This document shows, in pieces, positions 1 to 7,788 of a stretch of DNA of 47,470 nucleotides. Each line of letters begins with the position of its first letter. The first letter of the stretch is position 1. Below the pieces are notes generated by a model. That model was not told the origin of the DNA and made no database searches. It saw only the letters and a list, made by a program, of their open reading frames with translations. This DNA comes from Bacteroidales bacterium. GTDB lineage: Bacteria > Bacteroidota > Bacteroidia > Bacteroidales > WCHB1-69. The DNA lies in the NCBI GenBank assembly GCA_017633255.1, contig JAGBPS010000001.1:1-47470 (forward strand), in the 5' to 3' direction. The position numbers and the translations under genes are program-made.

Positions 1-872
1 GGTCTAATCAAATTTTTACTATTGGAGACATTGAAGGTCCTTCATATTCTTATGCGGAATGGAGAGGAAGTTGCATTGACAATGACCATCTCTATTTATT
101 GGGATCTGCCGCCTATAATTCAGGTTCTTCCGCTAAAATTTATTTTGATGATGAGAGCAATTTCTTGCAAAGGTTTGTTTCTGATGGTAGTATCAGTTTT
201 TTTGTAGCCTTAGGCAAAAATAACGGTCAATACATTTCTCAAGGAATTGTTCCTGCTTTTGAAGCTATGGCAAGCAAGACCCCTGCCATTATCGGTAATA
301 GAGTGTTTGCAACTGCTTCGTTCAACAATTCAGGTAATATTTTATTGACCGAATGGCGAAATGACGGGCTTGTGATTAATAAGGATACGATTCATTGTGT
401 TGATTCATATGTTTATTATTCTCAAGGTGTTACGACGGATAACAATGCTTGCCTTTTGCTGTCAATTCTCTCCTATTCACCAGTTTCTTTTAGTGATAAT
501 ATTGTTGCCAACTGGAACAATCAACCCAATAGCCATGCTGTTTTTGCGCTATATCATAATCCTGAATGGGCAACACCTTTCGTCCCTGACGACACAGTGG
601 CTATCGATGAGTATTACCAGAAACGTGAGAACAGCATCTATCTCTATCCCAACCCCACAGACGGGAAAACTGCTGTGTGCGGCTACCTGTGGGACTATCA
701 GAATGTAGAGCTGTTTGACTTGCGGGGCAGGAAACTGGATGAATATGCGGCTGCCCGAAATTTCGACTCAGGACCAGTCTTCGACCTCACCCCATACCCT
801 GCCGGCACCTATATCGTGAAAATCAATTTCGACCGAGGAGTGAGCGTGGTGAGGAAAGTGGTGAAACGATAG
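1..872 (+). CDS. T9SS type A sorting domain protein, 5' end cut by the window
   Basis: The frame is open from the first bases of the window, so the start codon and signal peptide lie outside. The body (about 200 residues visible) has no motif I recognise. The last 80 residues form a typical type IX secretion sorting domain: a YPNPTDGK motif, then VELFDLRGRKL, then a PAGTYIVKI strand, ending in a basic VRKVVKR tail. In this family the domain directs passage through the outer membrane and is normally cleaved, with anchoring to the cell surface. The function of the passenger part is unknown. The gene ends 12 bases before a 65-bp sequence that recurs at 5085. Confidence 0.85.
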   Translation, partial: SNQIFTIGDIEGPSYSYAEWRGSCIDNDHLYLLGSAAYNSGSSAKIYFDDESNFLQRFVSDGSISFFVALGKNNGQYISQGIVPAFEAMASKTPAIIGNRVFATASFNNSGNILLTEWRNDGLVINKDTIHCVDSYVYYSQGVTTDNNACLLLSILSYSPVSFSDNIVANWNNQPNSHAVFALYHNPEWATPFVPDDTVAIDEYYQKRENSIYLYPNPTDGKTAVCGYLWDYQNVELFDLRGRKLDEYAAARNFDSGPVFDLTPYPAGTYIVKINFDRGVSVVRKVVKR

Positions 873-883
873 TGTGGTGGATT

Positions 884-948
884 CGAGTTATACAACTACC
901 CTCTCTCTTTGTTGAAAACCGGCTCGGGAATCATTAGTTTTTGCGACA
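884..948 (+). repeat. 65-bp direct repeat, copy 1 (possible promoter module)
   Basis: This sequence recurs at 5085-5151 with three substitutions and a two-base difference in a T-run. Both copies lie just upstream of a gene for an exported protein, ending 37 and 22 bases before the ATG. It contains TTG at 912-914, then 20 bases, then TAGTTTTTG at 935-943, which is close to the Bacteroidota -33/-7 pattern. It may be a duplicated promoter, or a boundary repeat of the 4.2 kb in between. Confidence 0.75.
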
Positions 949-985
949 GATTACAAAGAAACAAATTTTAAGGAGGATGTAAACC

Positions 986-2395
986 ATGAAGAAAGCAATA
1001 GTTTTAATTTTTATTTCTCTCTCATTTTGTATAACTGCACATGCACAGCCAAGCAATATCAGCAAGGAACAAAAAATTTACGAATTGTCTGTGTTCTGGA
1101 AAGAACTCTGTTATAACTTCGCAAATATTGACCAATGCCAGGGGTTGAATATGGATAGTTTATATCGGGTTTTTATCTCTCGTGTTTCGGAAACGACAAA
1201 CGATTTTGAATATTACCTTGAAATGCAAGCTTTTGCGGCTCATTTCAATAACGGACACACTTTCTGCAGTCTCCCTCAAAACCTTGTTCCATTCCTCTGT
1301 ACAACAACATTGCAAACAAAATTTGACGATGGAAAAGTTTACTTGAGGAACATCGGTTTGCACAACAAAGGGGCAAAAAATGTACATGCAGGGGACGAGA
1401 TAGTGAAAATCAACGGATTGCCAGCTGTTGAATATTTCAATCGATTTGCGGTGCCCTACGTATCTTGCTCCAATCCGGAAAACAAACTTCAGGAGTCAAT
1501 GTTTTCGTTGCAAAGCCAATGTCCAAACAGATTTGCCTTAGTGTCGGAAAACCGCAAATTGACTTTGGATGTAATGACAGAGAAGGGAATTCGCCAAGTA
1601 ATTGTTGATTTTGATCTCTATTTCAATCCTAATGAGCGGCAAAAAGAGCATCAGAACAACATCAAATGGTTGGATACCGCTTCTCACCATAACAAGCATG
1701 CAGATTTCATGCTGATTCCTGAAGAAAAAACAGCATATCTCAGATTGGACGAATGTGACGAGCAAACAGCCAATACATTCTTTTCTTATTGGCCACAGAT
1801 TGCAGAGCAAAAATATTTCATATTGGACCTGCGGGAGAATTTGGGTGGTGACGGCAATGCCTATGTGCCAATAATCCCCCATCTGCTTAAAGAAGATTCC
1901 CTAAGCTATAGTTGGTATGGGATGGCAAAAACTCATAACTCGGCAAAAAAGGCATGGGGCATGGCTAAAAAACTGTATTATGACGACAATGAGGTAGATG
2001 AATGGTTCAAACTTAACTATTACCCCTATGTCGATGGAACGGCTTTCGATACGGTAATAAGCCCCAACTATCAGCCGAACCCGACACCTATGTCTGACAG
2101 ATTCAAGGGGATGATTTTCGTACTTATTGGACCACACACCGCTTCCGCTGCGGAAGGTTTTGCAATTACACTTTCACAAGGCAAAAATGTTACACTTTTG
2201 GGCGGTAAGACAGCAGGTGCAAATGGGCAACCTCTGGTTATCCCATTGGAATCAGGCATAAATCTTTTCATCAATTCCTTCAAATCTTTTGATTTTGAGG
2301 GGAATGACTTTTCCGCTGGTATCCAATCAAAAATATCCATAGATTTTGGAAAAGATAGTGTGCAGGATGTAGTAAGGAAACTTGTAAAAATGTAA
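986..2395 (+). CDS. Exported S41-family peptidase-like protein
   Basis: This 469-residue protein has an N-terminal signal peptide ending near AHAQ, so it should act in the periplasm or outside. An N-terminal helical region contains FNNGHTF, followed by a PDZ-like stretch with GDEIVKINGLP near residues 135-145. The C-terminal S41 core has DLRENLGG and HTASAAEGF, where Ser387 is in the nucleophile position. The segment GGKTAGANG near 406-414 stands where Tsp/CtpA proteases carry the FGKG lysine, and that lysine is missing. The protein may therefore use the tricorn-type catalytic arrangement or be inactive. A strong purine-rich ribosome-binding site (aaggagg, about 971-977) precedes the ATG, which is unusual for this phylum. 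The next gene follows after 25 bases, probably in one transcript. Confidence 0.85.
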   Translation: MKKAIVLIFISLSFCITAHAQPSNISKEQKIYELSVFWKELCYNFANIDQCQGLNMDSLYRVFISRVSETTNDFEYYLEMQAFAAHFNNGHTFCSLPQNLVPFLCTTTLQTKFDDGKVYLRNIGLHNKGAKNVHAGDEIVKINGLPAVEYFNRFAVPYVSCSNPENKLQESMFSLQSQCPNRFALVSENRKLTLDVMTEKGIRQVIVDFDLYFNPNERQKEHQNNIKWLDTASHHNKHADFMLIPEEKTAYLRLDECDEQTANTFFSYWPQIAEQKYFILDLRENLGGDGNAYVPIIPHLLKEDSLSYSWYGMAKTHNSAKKAWGMAKKLYYDDNEVDEWFKLNYYPYVDGTAFDTVISPNYQPNPTPMSDRFKGMIFVLIGPHTASAAEGFAITLSQGKNVTLLGGKTAGANGQPLVIPLESGINLFINSFKSFDFEGNDFSAGIQSKISIDFGKDSVQDVVRKLVKM

Positions 2396-2420
2396 ATTTG
2401 CAGGCACAAAAAATTTGGAT

Positions 2421-3290
2421 ATGAAAAAACTTCTCACCGTCATATTGTTTTTCGCCGTGGGGTCGGTGTTCTCGCAGTCTCCCGAGTGGCAACAGTGTTT
2501 TTCGTTGCAAGCTGGCGCTTCTCGGGCATTCAACAAAGCCGATTATCCCCTTGCCGCTAATAAGTATGCCCAGATGGATTCTGTCTATGGGCGGATTGTG
2601 GATTACGCTGACATGAGGAAGTACTGTATTGCATCGGTAATGTGTGGTGATACTGAAAGGGTTAAAAACACCGCATTGAGACTCACCCAATACAAATGTT
2701 TTGATATCACGTTTTTCGAGAATCCTATTTTTGATGCGTATAAAACGGAATCCTGGTGGCCCTTGTGTGATTCCCTGTCTCAGCTATATGGACACAAGGA
2801 CCGGCAGTATATTGACACCCTAAGAAAACTGCAATTAAGGGATTCTATTGTCAGGTATCATTTCATTCATGGGGAAACAAAAGAGATCAGGGACTCATTC
2901 AGGTTGTTGATGCGGACAATGGATTCTGTCAACACGCATATTTTGTCCAACTTGATTAAGGAGTATGGACTTCCAACATGGAGCAATGTGGGTTACGAAG
3001 GCTTTCACTCCGCATATATCCTAATTATGCACATAGATTCTGATTTGCAAGACCGCCTGATTAGCGAGTTTATGCCGTTAATGGAGCAAGGTGATATTCC
3101 GAGAAATAAAATGGCCTATTTCATTGACCGGAGTCTTGTCCGAAAGAAAGAGCCACAAAGATATGGTTGCCAAGGGTGGAGAGGAGGTTTTCAGCCGATA
3201 GAAGATATTGAGCACCTGAACGACAGGCGCGAATCGATGTGGTTATGGCCGACGGATATCAGCAAGATCAAAATTGTGGAGTATGATTAA
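2421..3290 (+). CDS. Exported DUF6624-like protein
   Basis: I chose the ATG at 2421; a TTG two codons upstream is less likely. The 289-residue product has a signal peptide (MKKLLTVILFFAVGSVFSQ). Its C-terminal half has the pattern I associate with DUF6624: an EYGLPTWSNVGYEG turn, then a stretch ending LIMHID, then AYFIDRSLVRK and QRYGCQ. No catalytic function is established for that family as far as I know. The N-terminal half reads as a helical, TPR-like segment (ADYPLAANKYAQMDSVYG). It follows the S41 peptidase by 25 bases, so the two are probably co-expressed. The family call rests on motif memory, not on a search. Confidence 0.65.
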   Translation: MKKLLTVILFFAVGSVFSQSPEWQQCFSLQAGASRAFNKADYPLAANKYAQMDSVYGRIVDYADMRKYCIASVMCGDTERVKNTALRLTQYKCFDITFFENPIFDAYKTESWWPLCDSLSQLYGHKDRQYIDTLRKLQLRDSIVRYHFIHGETKEIRDSFRLLMRTMDSVNTHILSNLIKEYGLPTWSNVGYEGFHSAYILIMHIDSDLQDRLISEFMPLMEQGDIPRNKMAYFIDRSLVRKKEPQRYGCQGWRGGFQPIEDIEHLNDRRESMWLWPTDISKIKIVEYD

Positions 3291-3296
3291 TCATTC

Positions 3297-3349
3297 TTAG
3301 AGATTCAGCCAAAACCAATAAAAAATGTTGATTTTGGCTGAATTTCTAG
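3297..3349. repeat. Left hairpin of the ATPase module
   Basis: Arms at 3297-3314 and 3332-3349 match at 16 of 18 positions around the core attcagccaaaa / ttttggctgaat. The ATPase stop codon (TAG, 3346-3348 on the minus strand) lies inside the right arm. The same arm sequence forms the hairpin at 4853-4905 on the other side of the gene. Confidence 0.85.
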
Positions 3350-4803
3350 AACAGTGAATCTAATGTAACTACATCATTTATATGTATTTTATGCTTTGAA
3401 TCACTTGTCCCGAACGATGTCACCAAGGCGACGTAAATTGAGTGGCTGGGTTTGTGGATTTTAGAGTTCATTACGGCTGATATTTGTCTAGTGATTTCTT
3501 CGGCGTCTTCGTTAGAAAGAACGTATTTGCCTTCAGAGAATTTCATTTCGCAAATATAGTCGGCTCGCTCGGCAGTAGCAGGAATGATGAGGTCCACTTG
3601 GACTCCCTCGCCGTCAGGCGTTTCTCCCCTCCAACTGAAAGGTGTGGCATATTCCTTTATGCGCAGTGCATCGGCAAGTTGCGCTATATGTTCAATGACA
3701 AGAAGTTCGAAGGTGTTGCCTGCCCAGGTAAAGAAGGGCTTGCTCCGCTGCACCGAACGCCAGGAAGTAAATTCGGGACTCTCGACGAAGCGAAGATAGA
3801 ACAAGGTGAAAAAATCAACCAATTGATAGAAGGTTTGCTTTCTTTGTCCGCCATAAAGGGAATAGCTTCTGATGATGCCGGAGTCAATTAGGTTTTCAAG
3901 AACATCTGAGAAGGAACCGCCTCCTTTTTTGCCGACGGCTTTGAGCAGCTCTGACCGAGTCATCCCATAGAACCGCTTGCCCAACTGACGGATGACGTCA
4001 ATGTAGATTTCGGAACTGGAATAGAGGCCTGTGTAAACGTCCTTGAATTCTTGCCGGGCCTTGTCCTTATCGAAGTAAATGGCGTTGATGTTGTCGACCA
4101 TTGTCCGGTCAGGACGGATGCTGTCCATATAGAATGGTACTCCTCCAATGACCATATAGGCTAGGGCTATTTCGTATCTCGACAGATGGAAGCCGCGTTT
4201 GGTCCAGTACTTTTCGCATTCTGAAAGGGTGAAAGGCTTAAGGAAGATGGATTCGGTAATTCTTCCATAAAGACCTCCGTAATCGCGCATGACATTATCA
4301 ACCATCCAGCTGGTGGCCGATCCGCACACGATAAGGAAGATGTCCTTGCGCTTTCTGGCCCATGAATTCCAGAAGTGGCCGAGCTCTTCAAGCAGTTCTG
4401 CCGATTGAGGGCCGGCCAGCCAGGGTAATTCATCGATGAAGACCACTTTGCGTTTGGATCGCTTGCTTTGCAGCAACTTCTTCAAAAGCCCTAAGGCTTC
4501 CATCCAGCTCGTTGGAGCCGGATTCCCTTCTTTTTTGAGGCCATATTCCTGAAGACTATTATAGAAGTGTGCCAACTGTTTTTTTCGGTACGACTCAACC
4601 TTTTCGGGATTGTCCTTGTCGATTTTTTGGTATAGTCCGACAGCCATAAAGGAGAACTTGTTCTCCAGGGCTTCCTCGATGAGAAACGACTTGCCGACAC
4701 GACGTCGACCGTAAATGGCCAGGAATTCGGAACGGCCTGATTCGTAAAGCCGTGAAATGGTGTCTAGTTCCTCTTCTCTTCCGATAACTGATGACGGGTT
4801 CAT
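3346..4803 (-). CDS. AAA ATPase of the ATPase_2/DUF234 type with a nuclease-like C-terminus
   Basis: From the ATG at 4803 the protein has 485 residues; an upstream in-frame TTG overlaps the promoter and is rejected. It has an IGREEE start, Walker A GRRRVGKS at about 31-38, Walker B VVFIDELPW at about 119-127, and a sensor-like VCGSATSWM. A winged-helix region (MTRSELLKAVGKKGGGS) follows. The C-terminal part carries D404, E419 and K421 in VDLIIP and CEMKF, matching a PD-(D/E)XK nuclease pattern. Such ATPases are abundant and patchily distributed in Bacteroidales, and their role is unclear. The gene has its own promoter and lies between two copies of the same hairpin, as if the whole unit moves as one piece. 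It opposes its neighbours on both sides. Confidence 0.85.
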   Translation of the reverse strand: MNPSSVIGREEELDTISRLYESGRSEFLAIYGRRRVGKSFLIEEALENKFSFMAVGLYQKIDKDNPEKVESYRKKQLAHFYNSLQEYGLKKEGNPAPTSWMEALGLLKKLLQSKRSKRKVVFIDELPWLAGPQSAELLEELGHFWNSWARKRKDIFLIVCGSATSWMVDNVMRDYGGLYGRITESIFLKPFTLSECEKYWTKRGFHLSRYEIALAYMVIGGVPFYMDSIRPDRTMVDNINAIYFDKDKARQEFKDVYTGLYSSSEIYIDVIRQLGKRFYGMTRSELLKAVGKKGGGSFSDVLENLIDSGIIRSYSLYGGQRKQTFYQLVDFFTLFYLRFVESPEFTSWRSVQRSKPFFTWAGNTFELLVIEHIAQLADALRIKEYATPFSWRGETPDGEGVQVDLIIPATAERADYICEMKFSEGKYVLSNEDAEEITRQISAVMNSKIHKPSHSIYVALVTSFGTSDSKHKIHINDVVTLDSLF

Positions 4804-4825
4804 GACAATGCTAATTTGTTGCTGC

Positions 4826-4833
4826 AAAGATAA
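4826..4833 (-). promoter_or_regulatory. TAnnTTTG promoter of the ATPase gene
   Basis: The minus strand reads TATCTTTG, an exact match to the Bacteroidota -7 element, about 22 bases before the ATG at 4803. It lies inside the hairpin-bounded unit, so the module would carry its own promoter. Confidence 0.7.
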
Positions 4834-4852
4834 GTAAAAATTTTTATATACG

Positions 4853-4905
4853 CTAGAAATTCAGCCAAAATGTTATTTTTTTTATTATTTTGGCTGAATT
4901 TCTAG
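4853..4905. repeat. Right hairpin of the ATPase module, perfect 19-bp inverted repeat
   Basis: The arms at 4853-4871 and 4887-4905 are exact reverse complements (ctagaaattcagccaaaat and its complement), with a 15-base T-rich spacer. The arm sequence equals that of the hairpin at 3297-3349. It lies between divergent genes, where no terminator is needed. Confidence 0.9.
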
Positions 4906-4950
4906 GTGTCTCAAACCACCTTGTTCTATGCCGAACTATTATAGAGTAAG

Positions 4951-4988
4951 TGTAAAGATATTTTACACGACTGTAAAATATCTTTACA
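4951..4988. repeat. Perfect 17-bp inverted repeat with 4-base loop
   Basis: The arms tgtaaagatattttaca (4951-4967) and tgtaaaatatctttaca (4972-4988) are exact complements. Each arm is itself a TGTAAA-5 bp-TTTACA dyad, so the site holds four half-sites. There is no T-tract, which argues against a terminator. It could be an operator for the gene at 5174. The rest of the 4906-5084 gap shows no gene. Confidence 0.7.
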
Positions 4989-5084
4989 GTCGACAGGTTG
5001 AACTCTGCTTTTAAATCATTATTTATTAGACAGTTGTGTATTTGGTACAATAAATGCATAAACAGTTGCGTTACCATATTATCA

Positions 5085-5151
5085 CGAGTTATACAACTAC
5101 ACTCTCTCTTTGTTGAAAACCGGCTCGGGAATCACCAGTTTTTTTGCGACA
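5085..5151 (+). repeat. 65-bp direct repeat, copy 2
   Basis: This is the second copy of the sequence at 884-948, ending 22 bases before the ATG at 5174. The -7-like part is weaker here: CAG replaces TAG before the T-run. The two copies enclose the S41, DUF6624 and ATPase genes. Confidence 0.75.
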
Positions 5152-5173
5152 GTATCACAAAATACCAACAAAT

Positions 5174-5815
5174 ATGAGAAAATCAAGCTTAACCATTATC
5201 CTTGTATTTGTAGTATTATCTGCGCTGCTGTCATCTTGTTTTTTGGCACGGGGGATTTTGGGTGTCAAAACGCCCTCTCCGAAAACAGAAAAAAAGGTAC
5301 TGAAAAAAGCCCGCAAGTTTCATTTTGATGAGTTCCCGATGCTGTTCACCACCGATACGGGAACCATTCGCTATTGGGTAACTGACCGCTTGCGCACGGT
5401 GGATTCCGCCAGTAATAAATTCGACCCTCTGATATTCAAGCATGGGGATATGGTGATTCCCGTTGAGACAAGTACCGGGTGTACTGCCTACAGTTTTACC
5501 TTGTTTCATAGCCTATCGGACAGTACTCAATACCATACAGACCCCAACAAGCCTCTTTCATGGTACATCAACAGTCAGTGTGTCATTAATTTCGACAGCA
5601 CGGCCTTCTATACTGATATTGCCGATGCGGACTTTGTGGTCTTGATCTATTGGGCCACTTACGAGGGTGTCTTCAACAAACCCAAAAACAAGCGCCTCGC
5701 CGAGGAAATCGTGCGAAAAAACGAGCAGGACAGCCTGAACATAAAAGCGTACTACATTAACTTCGATAAGCGCGAGAACATCAAGCTCTGCACGAGTACG
5801 CTGAAAGGAAGGTAA
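5174..5815 (+). CDS. Lipoprotein of unknown function
   Basis: The ATG at 5174 gives a 213-residue protein with a signal peptide and a lipobox (ALLSSC, Cys22), so it should be lipid-anchored. The C-terminal half (DFVVLIYWATYEGVF and later IKAYYINFD) has the alternating strand-helix feel of a thioredoxin-like fold, but no CxxC pair is present. I do not recognise the family. The next gene follows after 60 bases on the same strand. Confidence 0.75.
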   Translation: MRKSSLTIILVFVVLSALLSSCFLARGILGVKTPSPKTEKKVLKKARKFHFDEFPMLFTTDTGTIRYWVTDRLRTVDSASNKFDPLIFKHGDMVIPVETSTGCTAYSFTLFHSLSDSTQYHTDPNKPLSWYINSQCVINFDSTAFYTDIADADFVVLIYWATYEGVFNKPKNKRLAEEIVRKNEQDSLNIKAYYINFDKRENIKLCTSTLKGR

Positions 5816-5875
5816 CTTTGCAATTTACCCAATTTACCATTGACCATCAACTACTTCAGACAAACCCAAAACAAC

Positions 5876-6751
5876 ATGAAAAATCTCATCACCATTGCCA
5901 TCTTGACTGTCTGTGCCTGTCTTCCGGCTTTTTCACAAAACACCGAATATTCACGTAGTGGCAAAGATGGCGTCTGGTTTGAGGTGAGAACTGACACCGC
6001 AAATCCTTGCCGCTATACCGAGGACAACAAGATTTACCAAGCCGATAGGGAATTCAACTTTGAGTTCCATTATTTCGACCCACAAGGAAACGAGCGCTTC
6101 ATGAGGTATAAGCTTGTTCCCAAACAAGGAATATGTCTCACGGAAACTGGCGACACCACCACCTGCACATATACGGCGTCGGACTTCTCCTTCTCGGATA
6201 TCTTTGATGCCACAGATTCCTGCGTCAACCGTTATTTATTGAAAGTCGCATGCACTGGTGGCGGTTTTGGCAATGATTATGATCAAACTATTGAAGAGTT
6301 TCGTTTCTTTTTTGATGACCAAAGAGAACGGTCTTCGTCACGTTCTGGTATAGTGGAGAACGAGCGGAATTTGTGGATGCATCCTAATCGGAGTTGTTTG
6401 TTTAAGGTTCTCGAGCTCAATCCCTTTCCTTACATCCAATACCCCATCAAAAAAGGAAAGACTTGGAAATGGAAACTCACCATCGGCAGCCACTGGGGCG
6501 ACGAGCGTTGGAAAACCTGGACGGGCAGCATCGTCAATAAGTATAAGTACAAGATTACCGAAACGGATTGCGAGGTGGTCACACCGATGGGTACACTTCC
6601 GTGCGTAAAGGTGGAGGCCATGGCCAAAAGCCGTATCGGGAAAACCCACCTCACCGCATACTATAACGACACATACGGCTTTGTAAAGATGGACAACACC
6701 AACATTGACGGCTCCCGAATTGAAATCAAGCTGGTGGAAACGAATTTCTGA
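5876..6751 (+). CDS. Exported hypothetical protein, beta-rich
   Basis: The ATG at 5876 (not the TTG at 5840) gives 291 residues beginning with a signal peptide that ends near PAFSQ. The C-terminal third has the pattern KGKTWKWKLTIG, then MGTLPCVKVEAMAKS, then TAYYNDTYGFVKM. This resembles the strand order of DUF3108-like periplasmic proteins, but I cannot confirm the family. Function is unknown. It probably shares a transcript with the lipoprotein gene upstream. Confidence 0.75.
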   Translation: MKNLITIAILTVCACLPAFSQNTEYSRSGKDGVWFEVRTDTANPCRYTEDNKIYQADREFNFEFHYFDPQGNERFMRYKLVPKQGICLTETGDTTTCTYTASDFSFSDIFDATDSCVNRYLLKVACTGGGFGNDYDQTIEEFRFFFDDQRERSSSRSGIVENERNLWMHPNRSCLFKVLELNPFPYIQYPIKKGKTWKWKLTIGSHWGDERWKTWTGSIVNKYKYKITETDCEVVTPMGTLPCVKVEAMAKSRIGKTHLTAYYNDTYGFVKMDNTNIDGSRIEIKLVETNF

Positions 6752-6893
6752 AAGTGTGATTACGAAATGTAATTATATATGGCCTGTGGATATAGAAAAA
6801 ACCAAAGCCAATATTGTGGAGTACGAATAAAAGACGTGTTTTTGTTTGAAAAATACCTTGCAACATGTGTGGCAAATGTATCAACTTTTTGTT

Positions 6894-6901
6894 TAAATTT
6901 G
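6894..6901 (+). promoter_or_regulatory. TAnnTTTG promoter of the cyclophilin gene
   Basis: TAAATTTG matches the Bacteroidota -7 element, 57 bases before the ATG at 6958. No clear -33 TTG lies at the usual distance. The rest of the 6752-6957 gap holds no gene that I can see. Confidence 0.5.
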
Positions 6902-6957
6902 CAAGCTTAAAATAAAACTGCAAAAAAGCAGTTATTTAAAGTATATATCATATAGCT

Positions 6958-7692
6958 ATGAAAAAACATAACGTACTGATTATCTTATTGTCCGCCCTGT
7001 TAATGTTGGCATGTTCACAAGCCAGTAAGGCCGATACTGCCACCACAGGAAACGATAATCAGGAGCAGAAAAATCCGACTAAAAAGAAAAAACCTGCACA
7101 AATGACCAAAGTATTACTGAAAACCTCGATGGGCGACATCGTTATCGCTCTATACGACGAGACTCCTCTGCACAAGGAGAATTTCATCAAATTGGTGAAC
7201 GACAAATACTACGATGGTGTTTTGTTCCATCGTATTATCCAGAATTTTATGATTCAGACGGGTGACCCTGAATCCAAAAACGCCAAACCTGGACAGATGT
7301 TAGGAAACGGTGGCCCTGGCTACACTATTCCCGCTGAATTTGTTCCCGGTCTGTACCACAAGCGTGGCGCTGTGGCCGCTGCACGTATGGGCGACAATGT
7401 CAATCCCAAAAAGGAGTCGTCAGGTTCGCAGTTTTATATCGTGGATGGCAGAGTGTTCAATACCAATGAGATAAACCGTGTAATCCAGATGACCGGCAAG
7501 ACTTATAGCATGGATCAAATCAAGGATTATACCTCTATCGGTGGTGCTCCCCATCTGGATGGAGACTATACCGTTTTCGGAGAAGTGGTGTCCGGCATGG
7601 AAATCGTGGACAAGATTGCCGCCCAGCAGAAAGACGGTCGCGACAGACCTCTGGAAGATATCAAAATCATCTCCGCAGAAATAATGAAATAA
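6958..7692 (+). CDS. Cyclophilin-type peptidyl-prolyl isomerase, lipoprotein
   Basis: The protein catalyses cis-trans isomerisation of prolyl bonds and probably helps exported proteins fold. Its 244 residues begin with a lipoprotein signal peptide (LLMLAC, Cys19) and a Lys/Thr/Asn-rich linker to about residue 48. The cyclophilin domain follows, with the motifs FHRIIQNFMIQTGD, AAARMGDNVNP, SSGSQFYI and FGEVVSGMEIVDKI. An insertion of about 25 residues (NTNEINRVIQMTGKTYSM...) before the last motif is common in the Bacteroidota form. The catalytic-site FHR and QFY residues are present. The stop codon directly abuts an acgtgaagacg repeat. Confidence 0.93.
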   Translation: MKKHNVLIILLSALLMLACSQASKADTATTGNDNQEQKNPTKKKKPAQMTKVLLKTSMGDIVIALYDETPLHKENFIKLVNDKYYDGVLFHRIIQNFMIQTGDPESKNAKPGQMLGNGGPGYTIPAEFVPGLYHKRGAVAAARMGDNVNPKKESSGSQFYIVDGRVFNTNEINRVIQMTGKTYSMDQIKDYTSIGGAPHLDGDYTVFGEVVSGMEIVDKIAAQQKDGRDRPLEDIKIISAEIMK

Positions 7693-7762
7693 ACGTGAAG
7701 ACGTTTAGACGTGAAGACGTGGAGAATGTTTTTAACGTCTTAACGCCTTGACGTCTTAACGT
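7690..7762. repeat. acgtgaagacg / cgtcttaacgt word repeat
   Basis: Several copies of (a)cgtgaagacg and then the complementary cgtcttaacg fill the gap between the cyclophilin and pheS genes, so the strand can fold back on itself. The same words occur at 32424-32567 and 43943-44010. Confidence 0.8.
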
Positions 7763-7788
7763 ATAACCGAATAAACAAATCAACTAAA

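Noticed and set aside
3297..3349. Plain terminator for the DUF6624 gene
   Set aside because: No T-run follows, and the same hairpin occurs on the far side of the ATPase where no transcript ends; still, termination cannot be excluded.
4906..5084. tRNA or small RNA gene in the gap
   Set aside because: Apart from the 17-bp dyad I see no cloverleaf or conserved RNA sequence.
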